Source: Rotaria socialis
Taxonomy: Eukaryota; Rotifera; Eurotatoria; Philodinida; Philodinidae
Assembly: GCA_905331475.1 (NCBI GenBank)
Contig: CAJNYU010002624.1
Coordinates: 22,776 to 86,775, forward strand
Length of the DNA stretch: 64,000 bases
Reading direction: 5' to 3'
Part shown: positions 50,201 through 62,432 of the stretch, in pieces
How the letters are laid out: each line of letters begins with the position of its first letter
Position numbering within the stretch: position 1 is the first letter of the stretch
Program-made: the position numbers and the translations under genes
Notes under the pieces: model-generated
Told to the model about the DNA's origin: nothing
What the model saw: the letters and a program-made list of their open reading frames with translations, nothing else
Databases searched by the model: none

Positions 50201-53194
50201 TGTCTAACGAACTAATTACTCTTATTCAATCTATTTATTGCTGAATAGTATATGATATTAATATTATTTATTTGACTTGATATTTAAATTAAAAGACATT
50301 GTGACGATGAATTTATGAAGCTACTAGAAATTGAAATCTTTTTCATAAACATAATTTGTATGATGTATTAACAGATAACATAAGAAAGAAGATATTCAAC
50401 AGTTCCTTTAGAAAGAAAGAGAAGTCACTTATACAGACTATTCTTCTATGTGCAATTCTTCTTTGTAACCAATTAGAAATTTTTCGATTTTGCTTTTGCC
50501 AATTTTTGAAAAACAATCGATTACTTTCACCAAATTTAGTCGATTGATGACAACTATTTTTATCAGTGAAATTCAATTGATTCATTCATATCATTGGAAA
50601 TACAGTAAAACAATGTCCAAGTACGTACCCGTATATTTCGTAACTCAATATTATAATAATTATCAACGGATCTCAAAAATAGTATTCTCAATAAATAAGA
50701 TAGAATAGATAGATTATTAGAATATAACACTTCGACTTGATTTAAATAGCCGATTTAGAAATTTCTAAGTTTATGGTTTATTAACAACTACTTTTTCTTC
50801 CACTATTCTACTCGATTTTATTCTAACTGCAGCAAGTTTCATAACTAATAAAATTATTCGTGGACGACACTGCCACCAGTATGTTCAAGGTGTCTGTCGA
50901 TACGAACAAGGATATTTTTGAAGCGACAAACCTGTATGAGAAAGTTAAGTTATTTCCAAGAAATATGTATATGTAAAGTAAATATAGTAATATATTGATT
51001 TTATAGTGGTTGCTATCAAAACCAATCATATTTATTGTCGCTAGCTTTTGAAGCTGAAGAAATATTTTATAATATGAGCATGCGTCGTATTATCTTATCA
51101 CATTGGCATCCGATAGATTGAATTCTATAGTATTCGTGTTATTAATTGTTTTTTATGATTATACCTTAGCGATGTAACGTATAGACAGATAATCCTTTTA
51201 TACAGTTACAATTCTTATGTTTGAACGGACTGATAATAAAAACTTCTAAATCTTTTTCGTCGTATCAATGATTCATTCGAACGTAGAATGAACACCATGG
51301 TGCCGTGATTAGGATAAGAACGTAGACGATATCTAAATCTTTCGTAAAAATCTGTTTCGAAATTCTAATATTTTGATGAGATGCCTTTGTTTTTGTTTTC
51401 ATCGTCACTCAGATAATGCCGAACATACATGTTTCTATGCTTACAATCAACAGAATAATGATAACACAACTTGAATCTAAGTAATTCAATTACATTGCTA
51501 TTCGATTCGAGTCTAAAAGATCCTATCGAGGAATCTTCAATCGTCATGTACATGCATTGTGTCTGTGTCGGGTGCAACAACGTCGACACAATAGATCAAT
51601 TGGGACGACAGAAGCGTTTCTAAAAAGCTAGATATTGAATAGAATAGTCCGGAATAATTAAGATATCCATTACAACCCTGATACTATAGTATCTGTATTA
51701 CATCGCACATAAAATTCATTATTTGCTTTTCTGATATTTATTATTTAAAAAGAAGTCCTACATAAAATAAAGTTCATCATTGACATGCAATACTCTTCAT
51801 AGAAAATGGCCGAAGTGATTTTTATTTCGTTTATTTTTTAAATTATCTTTTACAGTTAAAACTTCACTTATATTCGGATCATTGAGCTTAGACAGGTAAA
51901 AATTTTCCTACGTCTAGAAAATATATCCAATATTGTCCAATAGAAACTTTGTTTTGGTAGTTTTTTGGAACCTATCATGAAAGAAAATAACAATTACTAT
52001 TACTTAGTAAAACTTTTAGCCGTAAAATATTCTAATGATGTTGATTAGTTTTGATGTTGCTCAACAAAATAAAAAATGTTGGCCTAACGTAACTACTGAT
52101 CCTTGCATTCGTTGCTTCTATACTTATGATACATTCTTATGAAAGCATGAAAAAAATAAGAATGTGAACACTTATATATAAACAAGCATTTATAGTTACT
52201 TCTCCTAATTGAGATTTATGCTATAGTTCAAATGGAGATATAACACAAGAGTTCTCTTTTTTTCATAGCAATGGTTTATGAATATTTTCTTGAATGACCT
52301 ATATTGATACTTCTATAGATAAGTGGTTAATGTATTTGTTAGCTCTTTTTGTTTTTCTTCACACAGTACGATGTTGTCTGGGTTATAATGACCTAAAACT
52401 GTTATGTCGTAAAGTTTTGCTTTCTGTTTGTCTATTATTTCGGAAAGTTGTCTCCATTGTGTGAAATATTTAATTACATGATCATGACGGCAGACAATAA
52501 CTTTTTATCGAGTTCATATTGTCGTATTTACACCATCGAATTATAATGAAAATATTTTGTCTTTTTTTTAGAGAAAATCGTATTGATAAATTCACAGTAA
52601 TAAATGGCATGATTGTTTATGAAAATAGTACTTTCAATAAGTTGGTTTTCATATGCGAACTCATAATCATACTTTCAGCATAGAAGTCATTGTTTTTTCG
52701 ATATTATTTACACATACTACTGAAACTTAATCAGAATGAATAAAAACAATGAATTTCTATACCAATCAATTTGAAATAGTAATTAAAAATAAACTACGAA
52801 TAATTTTTAAAATTCATCAACGATCAGACCGTATACTATCACTTTTTTTCTACTAACAATATGAATTAGACACCAAATAAATATGCCTATGTGACTCATC
52901 AAGTCCATGTTACATCAAATTAAGAGAAGCTCCGTTCAATCTAGTGAATGCTACAGTTGTGTACTTTATTTCATTTTATTTTTATTCAAAATATATGATA
53001 ATAAATATAAAAATATTTTATTACTGATTAATAAATGATAAAATAAGTTCTTTCTTTTTTGTTTAGCTACATTTAAAATAATCGAATGTGTCGAAGATGA
53101 ACTTTTAAAAAGAGACTTCTAAAATTTTGAAACTACTATTAGCGATTTTGAATTGTAAACATATTTGTGTTCCGTATTTTACTGTTAATTTTGC
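50201..53194. other. Intergenic, 3 kb
   Basis: AT-rich. Short open frames on both strands (for example 51365-51589) have no domain. A pair of short + strand frames around 50838-51120 could be remnants of something coding but cannot be linked. No repeats with clear boundaries were seen. Confidence 0.5.
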
Positions 53195-55256
53195 TTACTC
53201 GTTTGACACGAACACCAGCGTTCCTATTGATTTATTGTAATTTGGAGGATAAATTTTGATTATCAATCTGAAGTGAACAAGTACAATTAGTATTTGTTGA
53301 CAAGCTTCGCGAAATACTGTTTACTTGCACTTTGCTAGTCTATCTGATGCTAGCAGAACACTATTTTAACTTACCGTCAATAGACTGCTGCCAGGATTTA
53401 ATCGTCCAATAGATGAATTTGATTCTTCGAATGACATTTTAGATATGTTTCTTCTTGGATCATTTAAATTGGATGCAAATATGTGTGGTGCATTGGAATC
53501 AATTTATAATTAATTAGTAACAGATTGTAATTATAAATCTTGCGAAAATGAATATCCTTACCTTTTGTATTATTCCAAAGTGTTTGAGATATGGTTGACC
53601 TATAAGTATTGTCATTTTAAACAGAATACACAGGATCGGTTCGTACCAAAGTAGAACGATTGTGTGGTATGGATGTTATAGGTTCTACTTTTCTATTACA
53701 ACGATTCTTATATCTGTCGAGTTTTCATTCATCTCTATTGTTTCTACAAAAGAAATCAGCTGATGAATAAATTGCTTTCCATTGATCACAACATATAAAA
53801 ATGACATAGTAAACAAAAGTTACAAACTATTGCAAGAAGTGCCAGACCAGCCAGACTTGCAATCAGTGGTCAATTGATACAATCAGCTAAAAATATTGTA
53901 ACAATAAAATTTTATTTTTGAGCCAAAACAAACATTATTCACAAGCATGTTGGTATTTGAGTTGATACGGGGCGGTTGCTGTTGATAATATTGACGTTGA
54001 TGCGGTCACAGGGGTTGCATTATTTATAACTCTAGGACATTCAGTCGTACCATTTTCTGTCACATAAATTGTGAAACAGTATTGCGATGATTGTAGACAT
54101 TGACTATGGGCAGTAAAAAAAAGAGATGATCTAACTTAAAAATATCATATCACTGAAGATAACAACCTGTTCAAAACAATTGTACACATTACTTGATAGC
54201 CAAGTTGATAAATAGTTGGTGCCATTGTTAATGTTTTATAATAGAGAAGAGAAGTTAACTTTGTAAGAGACACTTGATTTATGCCAGAAAAAAGATAATG
54301 TTGAAATATCAGTAATAATAACATTCTTTCTACAGTTATTTATACCAAGTAATTGTGATATAAATGTTTCATTTACTTTAACTGGTGTGTATGATTCTCC
54401 AGTAAGAAAAACTTCAGGTAGAATAGAACATGATGGTGGAGTAATAATTTTAACAATGAATTGAACGGGGGCAGAACTCAATGGCGTTGTACTAGATGAA
54501 TTAATGAAATCCTCTACCTAAATAAGTACAAAACAAAGATAATAATCTAGTTTTGTTTAATTAGAATATAACAGACCATAAGTGCTATAGCATAGCCACT
54601 AGCAGCGCTTGTATCAATGATTTCAATAGTACAGTTAGAATAAATCACTCTATTGACTGGTAGTGAGCCAGGTGATCACATGGAACTACATTCATCAACA
54701 CCATTTAATGAATTAGCCCAGCGACACCGAATAATGTCTCCATCTGGATCGCTAACGGAGACAGTAATTAGTGTCTTGTGATTTTGTTGAATATTTATTG
54801 GAAACATGACAGCAGCGACGGGAGCATTGTTAAACATATCATTGCCAGGTCTTCTTACTAAATTGATATGTGATGAAATAAACCAACTATCTCCACGTAG
54901 AGTTAGAATACTCAATGCAGTATTGGCATAAATCGCTGAAAGACTATACTACCTTGTGATAAAGAAACTATGTCTGAACCTTGTCCAATTGCGACTCCAC
55001 TCAGTGACGAAACATCTGTACAATAAGGAATAGCAGACACAATTCCGAAACTGGACGGAGAGCTAGGTGAACAGGTGAGCGTTTCGACGGAACCAGCAAC
55101 TAGTTGGTTTGTAGCAATCTGGCCATTATCACATCTCCCGCTAGTATATATCCAAGAATATGTTTGTGTAATAAGAATCCTTACAGATTTTTTACTAGTC
55201 GACGAATCTTTTATACGCCAAGTAATAGTACCACCTTGAAGGTGGCTACTCGACCT
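53195..55256 (-). pseudogene. Decayed single-pass membrane protein gene (cadherin/REJ-like ectodomain family)
   Basis: A chain of exons reads leftward with a consistent protein order but at least five lesions. Ectodomain: QGGTITWRIKDSS, QTYSWIYTSGRCDNG, LTCSPSS, YCTDVSSLSGVAIGQGSD, PVAAVMFPINI, VSVSDPDGDIIRCRWA, APVQFIVKIITPPSCSI, INNCRKNVIITDISTLSF, SSQYCFTIYV. A hydrophobic segment (PLIASLAGLALLAIV, plus about 53785-53870) and a basic tail follow. Lesions: frameshift after SLSQGS (about 54945-54952); TGA at 54676-54678 where the family pattern predicts Cys; one extra T in a T run (complement of 54288-54293); TGA at 53870-53872, likely from Trp; TAA at 53617-53619. I recognise the layout as a repeated family in bdelloids and some other invertebrates, from memory. 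The expected signal peptide is missing; transposon-like sequence starts right at 55257. Confidence 0.75.
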
Positions 55257-56382
55257 GTCCAAGCGTGACGGAATCACATTTTTTCATTTTGTATTTTGGA
55301 ATATCTTACCTTAATGAAATTGAATGAAGCTGAAATTTTCAGAATATATTCAAGTTTCATTGTTCTACACACCCTGCGAGTTTCATAGGATTTGAAACTC
55401 CTGTGAGTATTTTATGATTAAAATATAGGCCCGTTACGGAATCACCAAAAATGGTCTTCCAAATTGGGTCCCATGTGAAGAACTGGAAAACTTAGCTCAA
55501 CTAAAACTTCGAAGAAAAAACTTTCAATAGGAAAGTTATACTGGAGATGACATTCTATCTGTAGAAAAAAATAAAATTGAAAATATATAAAAATGATGTC
55601 TTTGAATAGTAGGAAAAGATGTTAATATCTTTTTAGTGTCTACTTCTTAAGAAATTTATCTATAATTCCCGAAAATGAACACATTGGTATTACTAATAGA
55701 GATGAACAAAATGAATGCCGATTCAGGTCATCGGGACTGGGACCAAAAATATTAACTGTACCGAGGTATAAACCCCAAAAATTTAGCTATATCGTGCCGA
55801 GACCCAGATCAAAGCAAAAGTTTCCCGCTTAGAGTAAGAAAGTGAGACTTTCGTACTCCAGAGTACAGGTCAAACAGGGGAGGAGTCCAGTAAAGTAGAC
55901 CTAAGTTACAATTGTAGTAAAGAAATAAGAAATGTGAGAGAGCAATGCTGCAACATGTTTCTCTAAATAGGCACAGGCTGTAGATTAGTTAGAATCACAT
56001 GACCAGAACCACAATAAGTGTCCCGGGACTTTGGTTGGTATCGGGACCAAAAATAATGTTGCCCCACGCATCTCTAATTACTCGTAAAAAGGTAATCAAG
56101 AAAAGTCATTTTACGTTGATCATTCTGATAAAATGAAAACTGCATTTCAGAAGTAACTATAAGATACATATCAGATATCATCCATAAAAGGGTATCTTCC
56201 ATTGCGGTAATACAAATAACTTCAAACCGTCAGAAATCAACTTCGGAATTAAGTAGTGAGGATCTAAAATCCCATTATCTATATAAAAAATATAGCTAAG
56301 ATACAGTATAAGAGAAAAACAATGTTTCCATTCTTTTTAGGAAAATGTACTTGTTCTACCCAAAGATGATTCCGTCACGCTT
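55257..56382. mobile_element. Possible DNA transposon remnant with AAGCGTGACGGAATCA ends
   Basis: AAGCGTGACGGAATCA occurs at 55261-55276 and, inverted, at 56367-56382. Related cores GTTACGGAATCAC (about 55434-55446) and GTGACGGAATCAC (about 56518-56530) lie nearby. No target duplication was found and no transposase frame exists. A second, hAT-like element sits inside at 55697-56076. It abuts the point where the neighbouring pseudogene loses its 5' end. Confidence 0.5.
55689..56084. mobile_element. hAT-like MITE, nested
   Basis: Element 55697-56076 (380 bp) has 8-bp ends TAGAGATG and CATCTCTA. The flanking octamers ATTACTAA and ATTACTCG agree at six of eight positions, suggesting a degraded 8-bp target duplication. 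Inside are GGGACTGGGACCAAAA and GGTATCGGGACCAAAA type repeats near the two ends. The ends resemble the CAGAGATG ends of the element at 32870. Confidence 0.6.
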
Positions 56383-57674
56383 AGTGTAACGAAGCAGGGA
56401 TTTTTATCAAAAGCCAACTAGTTCTGTGGATAGAGCAGAAAAATCAGCGTTAAAGCGTGTATTCGTAAAATCATAAATATCTTGCTTTCGGTTAAGAATG
56501 AGTTACAGCATATTTTCGTGACGGAATCACAATCAAAAATGAACTACTTTTGAAATATAAATATTTTTCTTCAGGAACAACAATACCTGAATCTCTTCTT
56601 ATAGTTACAGAACCTACTCAACATATTTCTAAAAGATGTGATCGGGTTTGAAAAATATCATATATGTCTGCATGAAAAAACGCAAAATAAAAACTCTTGA
56701 TAAATATGTATATTCATCGATACAGAGTGATACGTGTTTAACAATCTTTTTTCCCTAAAATATATACAGCTACTTAGATAAAAAAAAATACACTTCTGTG
56801 TCCTATCGACAATGCTGCAGAAGATGGCTATATTTATTTTACTCAATTTTGGCGTTCAACTTTGCCTACATAGATGGACCGTTACGTGGACAGGTCGTAC
56901 TATCAACAAAACTTATACACAACAAGAAAGCAGTGATTGTAAGCATCAGTTTAATTTACCTTCTGATCTATGAATTGCTGTTTTTCCTTTCGTTTTTATA
57001 TCAGAAACAATGGGTATATCTTTCTCTATGATTATTCCCTTGTCTCAATTGAAGAATATGAAAAAGAATCATTATAAATAAAGAAAATAATTCATCAACT
57101 TAATCTTTTCTTCTGAATCCGCCAATAAATAAAATAATTTCCATTTTCCACTCAATGAATTGCAACAGCTTCAAGTGATACCCGTACATTTTATGATCAA
57201 TGCATGACTCTGCCGAAGGACTATTTCTCACGAAACTTCAGACGATGAATCCTGCCCAACCACAGTGAAATATGATTAGAAAAAAATCGTCACGTCACAT
57301 TGCAATTTGAATATGCTTCCCAAGACGGAGTTTACACCAGTCGTGATAGTATTTTAGAGTTTTCTACAATAGTTCAAATACTTCTGAAAAATCCTAAAGC
57401 TCTCTCACTTTGTGAGCTATTGTTAAGAGCTGTATTTCATAAAGACAGTTTTCGCCAATGTTTTTAGGGGATACAGCAAATATAAATGCGAGTATTTCTT
57501 TTCTCCTCGAAAATCTGATCTTCAATATAAAACAACGAATCATCAGTCCTTTCAATTGACTTCAACAATAACTAATATCTATCATCAGTGCTAAGCTTTA
57601 TATCAAATATATTTCGATACAAAAACAACAACTTGAGCACAAAATACATTCCAAGAATTGTCAAATAGAAGAGT
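56383..57674. other. Intergenic
   Basis: AT-rich with no supported gene. I looked here for the missing signal-peptide exon of the pseudogene and did not find a convincing one. The + frame 56798-57031 and the - frame 56658-56846 are unsupported. Confidence 0.5.
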
Positions 57675-58258
57675 TTAACATGCAGCACTGAATGTAATAT
57701 CCCAGTGGTTGCCTTCTTTAGCATAGATATTACCACTACCAGCTCTGTATTGAGCAGCACCATCACCTCGGTTACCAATAAAAGTAAATTGATTTGTAAT
57801 ATAAGAGTTTATACATGCATTGAGTGAAACATCAATTTTGTATCCGTTGTAATGCGATAATGTTCCACCAGCATGACCAACTTCCTATTCATTCAAAAAA
57901 CAAAAGAATCACACTGTAATAGAACATATTCATTGTTGTATCCTTACAGTTCCTCCAGTAACTGTGAGAGCGCATCCGGAAGATGTTTTCAATACTTTCA
58001 AACAATTAATAGAGTTACAATTGACTTGTTCAAGTGATGTACATGTCGGAGTATTTCGATTACTACAACCACCTGATGATGCAATTCCGATGTTAACTGA
58101 TTTAATTTGAGCAAGCGCTGTCGCATGCGATTGTTTACAACTGAGAACTACATATAAATCCAATACTATATTGAGAGTAAGATATTGTTTATAAGCAACA
58201 GACCTGCGTCGAAAGCAGCTACAGTTAACATAAGAGATAAGAGCCAGATTCCATTCAT
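57675..58258 (-). CDS. Secreted M15-like (D-Ala-D-Ala carboxypeptidase-type) protein, 160 aa
   Basis: Three exons (58204-58258, 57948-58165, 57675-57884) with closing phases give 160 residues. The first 18 residues (MNGIWLLSLMLTVAAFDA) form a signal peptide. The mature part has cysteine-rich stretches (GGCSNRNTPTC, VNCNSINC) and then CALTVTGGT, GHAGGTLSHYNGYKIDVS (His102, Asp109) and EGNHWDI (Glu148, His151). SxHxxGxxxD plus a C-terminal E-x-x-H-W/D resembles the zinc and catalytic residues of peptidase family M15, which cleaves peptidoglycan cross-bridge peptides. Such a secreted protein could act in digestion of bacteria or defence. Family assignment is by motif only. Bacterial-type fold in a signal-peptide, intron-bearing animal gene suggests an old horizontal acquisition, but this is inference. 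Confidence 0.7.
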
Positions 58259-58844
58259 CGTGTTTGTTTTTTTCGTCAATCGAATTTTGTATTGCACTGT
58301 CGTAATATTTTTTTATTTTATGACTTTTATATTACACGCTGGTATCTATATATATATATAAGACTTAAATAGTACTAAGCAGCCTATATGAAATTATATT
58401 GGATATTTTTCCAAAACAAAAATAAAATCAACAATAATATTGATTTCAATTATTTTGAATTATGAAAGATTAAAAGAGTAAATCCAAGTGCGATGTATAT
58501 AGTTTCAGGTGCACAAAATCTCTGGCACAAAAACACACAGGATTATGTTTCATTTTGCTTCTTCGTTTTTTCTTTTAGAAAAGGATAGATAAACTCAATA
58601 GCGATTTTGAACTCTTTTGTTTTCTAAATCAATAGAGTTCTTCTGAGCTGAAGCACTCGTCTTTGATACGAAGAATTCTTGAGAAAGATTCAGTTTATAG
58701 ATTTGTTAATGGTCAAAATTTGAATTGTAATGTCGACTAGATGAAATTGGAATGTTTTTTTGCGAGTAACAAAAGAAAAATATAAGGAGAGACAAGCAAT
58801 AAAACTAAAAACTAATCTCCTTTTTATCAATCTCACAAAATTTA

Positions 58845-59242
58845 TCAATGGAAGCAATATTGAAGTGTAATAGTAGGTGAGGCATAATATGAGGGCGTTG
58901 ATGTATACTTTGATTTAGCTATACACTTTGCCTGAAACTCTATTATAATGAAATAACTAAAAATGAACAAGAACTTGACTTATCTCTACCGTGTCTACAA
59001 TTTCCGCTTGTTCCATTCAGTTGAAAGCTTTTGTTACCTTTACCTTTATAAAAAAATGCATCAATTTTCAAACTGATATTGCAAAATAATCTAAATGTTT
59101 CAATAGTTTCTACAGCATTTTAATCAACAATATTAATATGTATATTGTAAATAGCGTTCACACCATTATCACTCATAATATTTGCCAGAGAAACCAGTGA
59201 ACAGTAAAGCATAACGAAACATTCTAACAATAAGTTCTTCAT
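58845..59242 (-). pseudogene. Small secreted cysteine-containing protein with one in-frame stop
   Basis: ATG at 59242 opens a signal-peptide-like start (MKNLLLECFVMLYCSLVSLA). The frame meets TAA at 59120-59122 after 40 codons, then continues open through NAVETIETFRLFCNIS, DAFFYKGKGNKSFQLNG and TSGNCRHG to a donor at 58989. A second exon 58845-58939 (EFQAKCIAKSKYTST ... ITLQYCFH) ends in TGA. Without the internal stop the product would be 115 residues with four cysteines after the signal peptide region. Family unknown; it looks like a small secreted protein. Recent pseudogene, read-through, or a sequencing error are all possible. Confidence 0.5.
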
Positions 59243-61555
59243 ATTTTCTCTCTACTACTATTTACCATGGATATATCTAATGGCTTCCAAATGTTAAAAC
59301 TTTTTTTCCCCATTTTATTCCTACGCAAAACATGATACTCTTTCCATTGAAAAAAACATTTATTGAGCCTGTATCTAAGTGATCTGGTCTGGAATATGTG
59401 AGTTCTACATTTTATTCCCAATGGGCTGTGCTGAAAAGCTTCTTATATACTAAATCGAATTATAATATTTGATTGAATTCTGCAGAATAGTGACTTTATA
59501 ATATTTCTTTTTTGTTCTTCTTAAATATATGTTATTACGACTGATGATATTCAGTTGGAACTAGAGGTGGACCGTTAATGTTAATTGGAGTTAATTAAGA
59601 GACTTAATTAAGTGGTTTTACTTAACACTTAATATTAATAAAAAACGTTTCCATTAGCCACTTAATTACTTAATTTTAAGTCACTTAATATTAAGTGATA
59701 AAATGTTTCATCTGCAGAAAACATGAATTTCTTTTGATTGTATTTTACAGAAACGCTGTTTTTTGAAAATACCTATTTCTTAGAAATTCTAATGGCAAGT
59801 TTTGGAGGTCGACCATTTTATGAACATGACTGAGTTCTATAAACTTACGCTGAAGCTTTCAGATGTCGATGAGAACATTAAACTGCTAGTAAGGGTTATA
59901 AATAGACCTTTGACATCCCGGTGAGCCGGTAAAATCAACATAGCACAAATTTTATATACATAATTTGTTTATAAAAGATAGTCTTCGAGTAAAAATTGAT
60001 TAATGCGAACACAGAATAAAATCTTTGGGGAATGTGCTGTGTGAGTCGAGAGAAAAGCATGCCTGAAACAGAAATATTGACAAAAATCCTAACTCACTTT
60101 TATTAACATTCATTATATAGAAATGATATGTATGAATCCTCCCCTGACTCATCTGTATAGCAACGACGAAAATGGAGTGATTCAGATGAGTTAAAGCGCT
60201 GTTGATTTGAATCATTCTTCGCAACATTGTTTATTTGAATATCTTGTTTTATAGAGAAACTGATGCAAGTTATATGAATTTACCAGTTAGAAATGTCAAC
60301 TTTGATATTAACTCTTTAAGCCTAGTGTTCAAAAGTTGTCCAATATGATGTGACAGTCTTGTTCCCATTGTAGGAAAAATACACTTTCTTTTGCTAAATG
60401 AGACCGATTGATGCATTCGGTTGAATGAATAAATAAAATCAGTAAAGTCGAACAATTTACTTGATTAAAATGAAGAAAATATACTTTTGCAAGTTACTTT
60501 CGTTCTATTGAATTAAATTTTTCTTTACTTAATTTATATTTAGATAAATTCCTTTCGCATTGTATTAAATTATGGTAATTCACGATGACTTTTCGCAACT
60601 GGTAACTACGTCCTATGTCTTACATTATATCTCTTAGCTTTAGTAAAGTTTACAGAATATCTGATATATAATAGAAATTCTTTTACGTTAGTCACAAGGC
60701 TGCAAAAAGTCATGCATCAAAATACCATCAGGGTAGTTTATCTTCTAGGCGAATTTGAGAGATTATGACTAACAAAACTTAAGAAAACGAGTAACCTTAT
60801 AACTTTGTCATACATTCTAAAAAAGAAATTTTGCTTAAAATTATGTGCAACTGTCAATTGTTTTTTCTAAAATTATTGAAAAATTGTTTAGCCATGCTTT
60901 GATGATGAGTAATGGTAATATGATAATTGTCTATAGTTTTTAACTCACATTGTCTCGCTTTGATTTGATCCTGTATAAAATAATAATATATTAAGTGTCT
61001 ATTTAAGTCATTCTCAAAAAAATACTCAAGACTTATAAAGTAAATTCAACAGTTAGAAATCGGTTCACAGTAGAACACTTTGATTGTTCTATTATGATGT
61101 CAAACACAACATAGATTTTCGTCACTGTTATGATAAGACATGAATTCGTTAAATCGTTAACTATAAATTGAATAAGAATAAACTATTTGATTAATTTGTT
61201 TTTTAACTTGTGAATTATCGAGTCAAATTTGATATTATATATAACATGAGGCAAATTCATCTAAAAGAATATAGCTTGTTCTATAATGCTGTAAATTCAA
61301 TTGTTGAGAATAATTGAAACTAGTAATATCTTTTCCTGACATTCTATACGCGTTTCGAGTTAAAATCTACCGAAAATACTGCTTGTCTTTCTGAGCATGG
61401 TTAGATGTTACAAAAAGTGTTTGTAACAGAAAGAAATAATATGATACAGCATAATTATATGATATTGCATCATATCAACCACACTAGAACTATAATGTCT
61501 ACTTCACTAATTCGGAATAATGCTTATCACATAATATAGTCAACGATAAAACAAC
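59243..61555. other. Intergenic, with TTAA-rich patch
   Basis: No gene recognised. Bases about 59575-59705 are built from short TTAATTAA / ACTTAAT words in both orientations. Minus-strand frames at 60000-60227 and 60270-60455 do not begin with a splice-supported exon and show no domain. The rest is AT-rich without structure I can name. Confidence 0.5.
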
Positions 61556-61707
61556 CAAGAGAGGAAAATCGTGACTTCCATACTTCGAATTACGATGGGA
61601 GTACATGGAAGTGCAAGGGGAGTTCCAGTGAAGTACGATGGAAGTACATGGGAGTACAACAGAAGTACGTGAAGTACGGAAGTCGCGCTTTCCTCTCTTG
61701 GAAACAA
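61550..61707. mobile_element. 146-bp MITE with 31-bp inverted ends and GAAGTAC repeats
   Basis: Element 61556-61701 begins CCAAGAGAGGAAAATCGTGA and ends with the inverted form (CGCGCTTTCCTCTCTTGG); the arms stay complementary through the CTTCC(A/G)TACTTC block. AAACAA flanks both sides (61550-61555 and 61702-61707), an apparent 6-bp target duplication. The centre consists of degenerate copies of a GGAAGTACATGG-type unit. Confidence 0.75.
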
Positions 61708-61847
61708 CCCAAATGTCGTAAATTATGAAATTATTAGTATTTTAAATTCAGATAGAAAACTTCGACTAAGTTTTACATTATTTTTTACACTAAACAAAGC
61801 GAAGACATCATAAAAGACTAGAAAAAAGCGCATACATCTGTATCATC

Positions 61848-62432
61848 CCATGTCGCACAAACCGATCGAGAAAAGTTGGTTAACCGCGGTTATGCAAGCT
61901 ACGCAGGTCGTTCATTCCTACAATCGGATCTGAAAATGGGTTGCATCGGATCTTACATGAAAAACGACAAAAACCAACAGATTCCGCTGGATTCCGGGTT
62001 TTGGCCCGAGATTTGGGTCCACAGGATCGGAATCCGATACATATCCGATTGTATCCTACTCTGGGATCCGATGCGCCAAAAGGTCTGCTATACTTTACCT
62101 CTAAAAAGCTCTTTTGCACTAAATAGAATTTTGATATTTTTAAAATTCTTCCGTCGGATCCGTCAATAGTTCCAAAACCCAGAATCCAACTGGATTTCCT
62201 CGGTTAGTAGGATGTTTTAGGATCCGATAGAATCCGTCGTCGAATTAGTCGACCTGGGTATTTAGCGACTTTACAGGGTAAAAACCGACGGTTAACCGGA
62301 CAAACAGTCGATTCGCCCTCAGTTAACCGATTATTTATTCGGTTAACAGTCGGTTTTTACACTATAAAGTCGCTAAAATAGCTTGCATAACCGCGGCTAA
62401 CGAATTTTTCTCGATTGGTTTGTGCGACATGG
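61848..62432. mobile_element. Fold-back element with about 52-bp inverted ends
   Basis: The left arm starts CCATGTCGCACAAACCGATC at 61848. The right arm ends with GATTGGTTTGTGCGACATGG at 62432; the arms pair over about 52 bp, through CCGCGGTTATGCAAGCT. The left interior carries repeated GATCCGAT/CGGATC words. The right interior has a second inverted pair (62264-62288 and 62349-62374, around AGCGACTTTA...AAAACCGAC). No transposase; open frames across it are spurious. No clear target duplication was found. Confidence 0.75.

Noticed and set aside
50838..51120. Short + frames with Cys/His and then MSMRRIILSHWH
   Set aside because: Interrupted by stops, no splice pattern; a CCCH-finger remnant could not be supported.
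60000..60455. Two adjacent minus-strand frames, considered as an F-box-like gene remnant
   Set aside because: The upstream one begins at a TTG, no domain recognised and no consistent splice sites.
61876..62169. 97-codon + frame and its antisense partners
   Set aside because: Lies wholly inside the fold-back element; produced by its GATCCGAT repeats.
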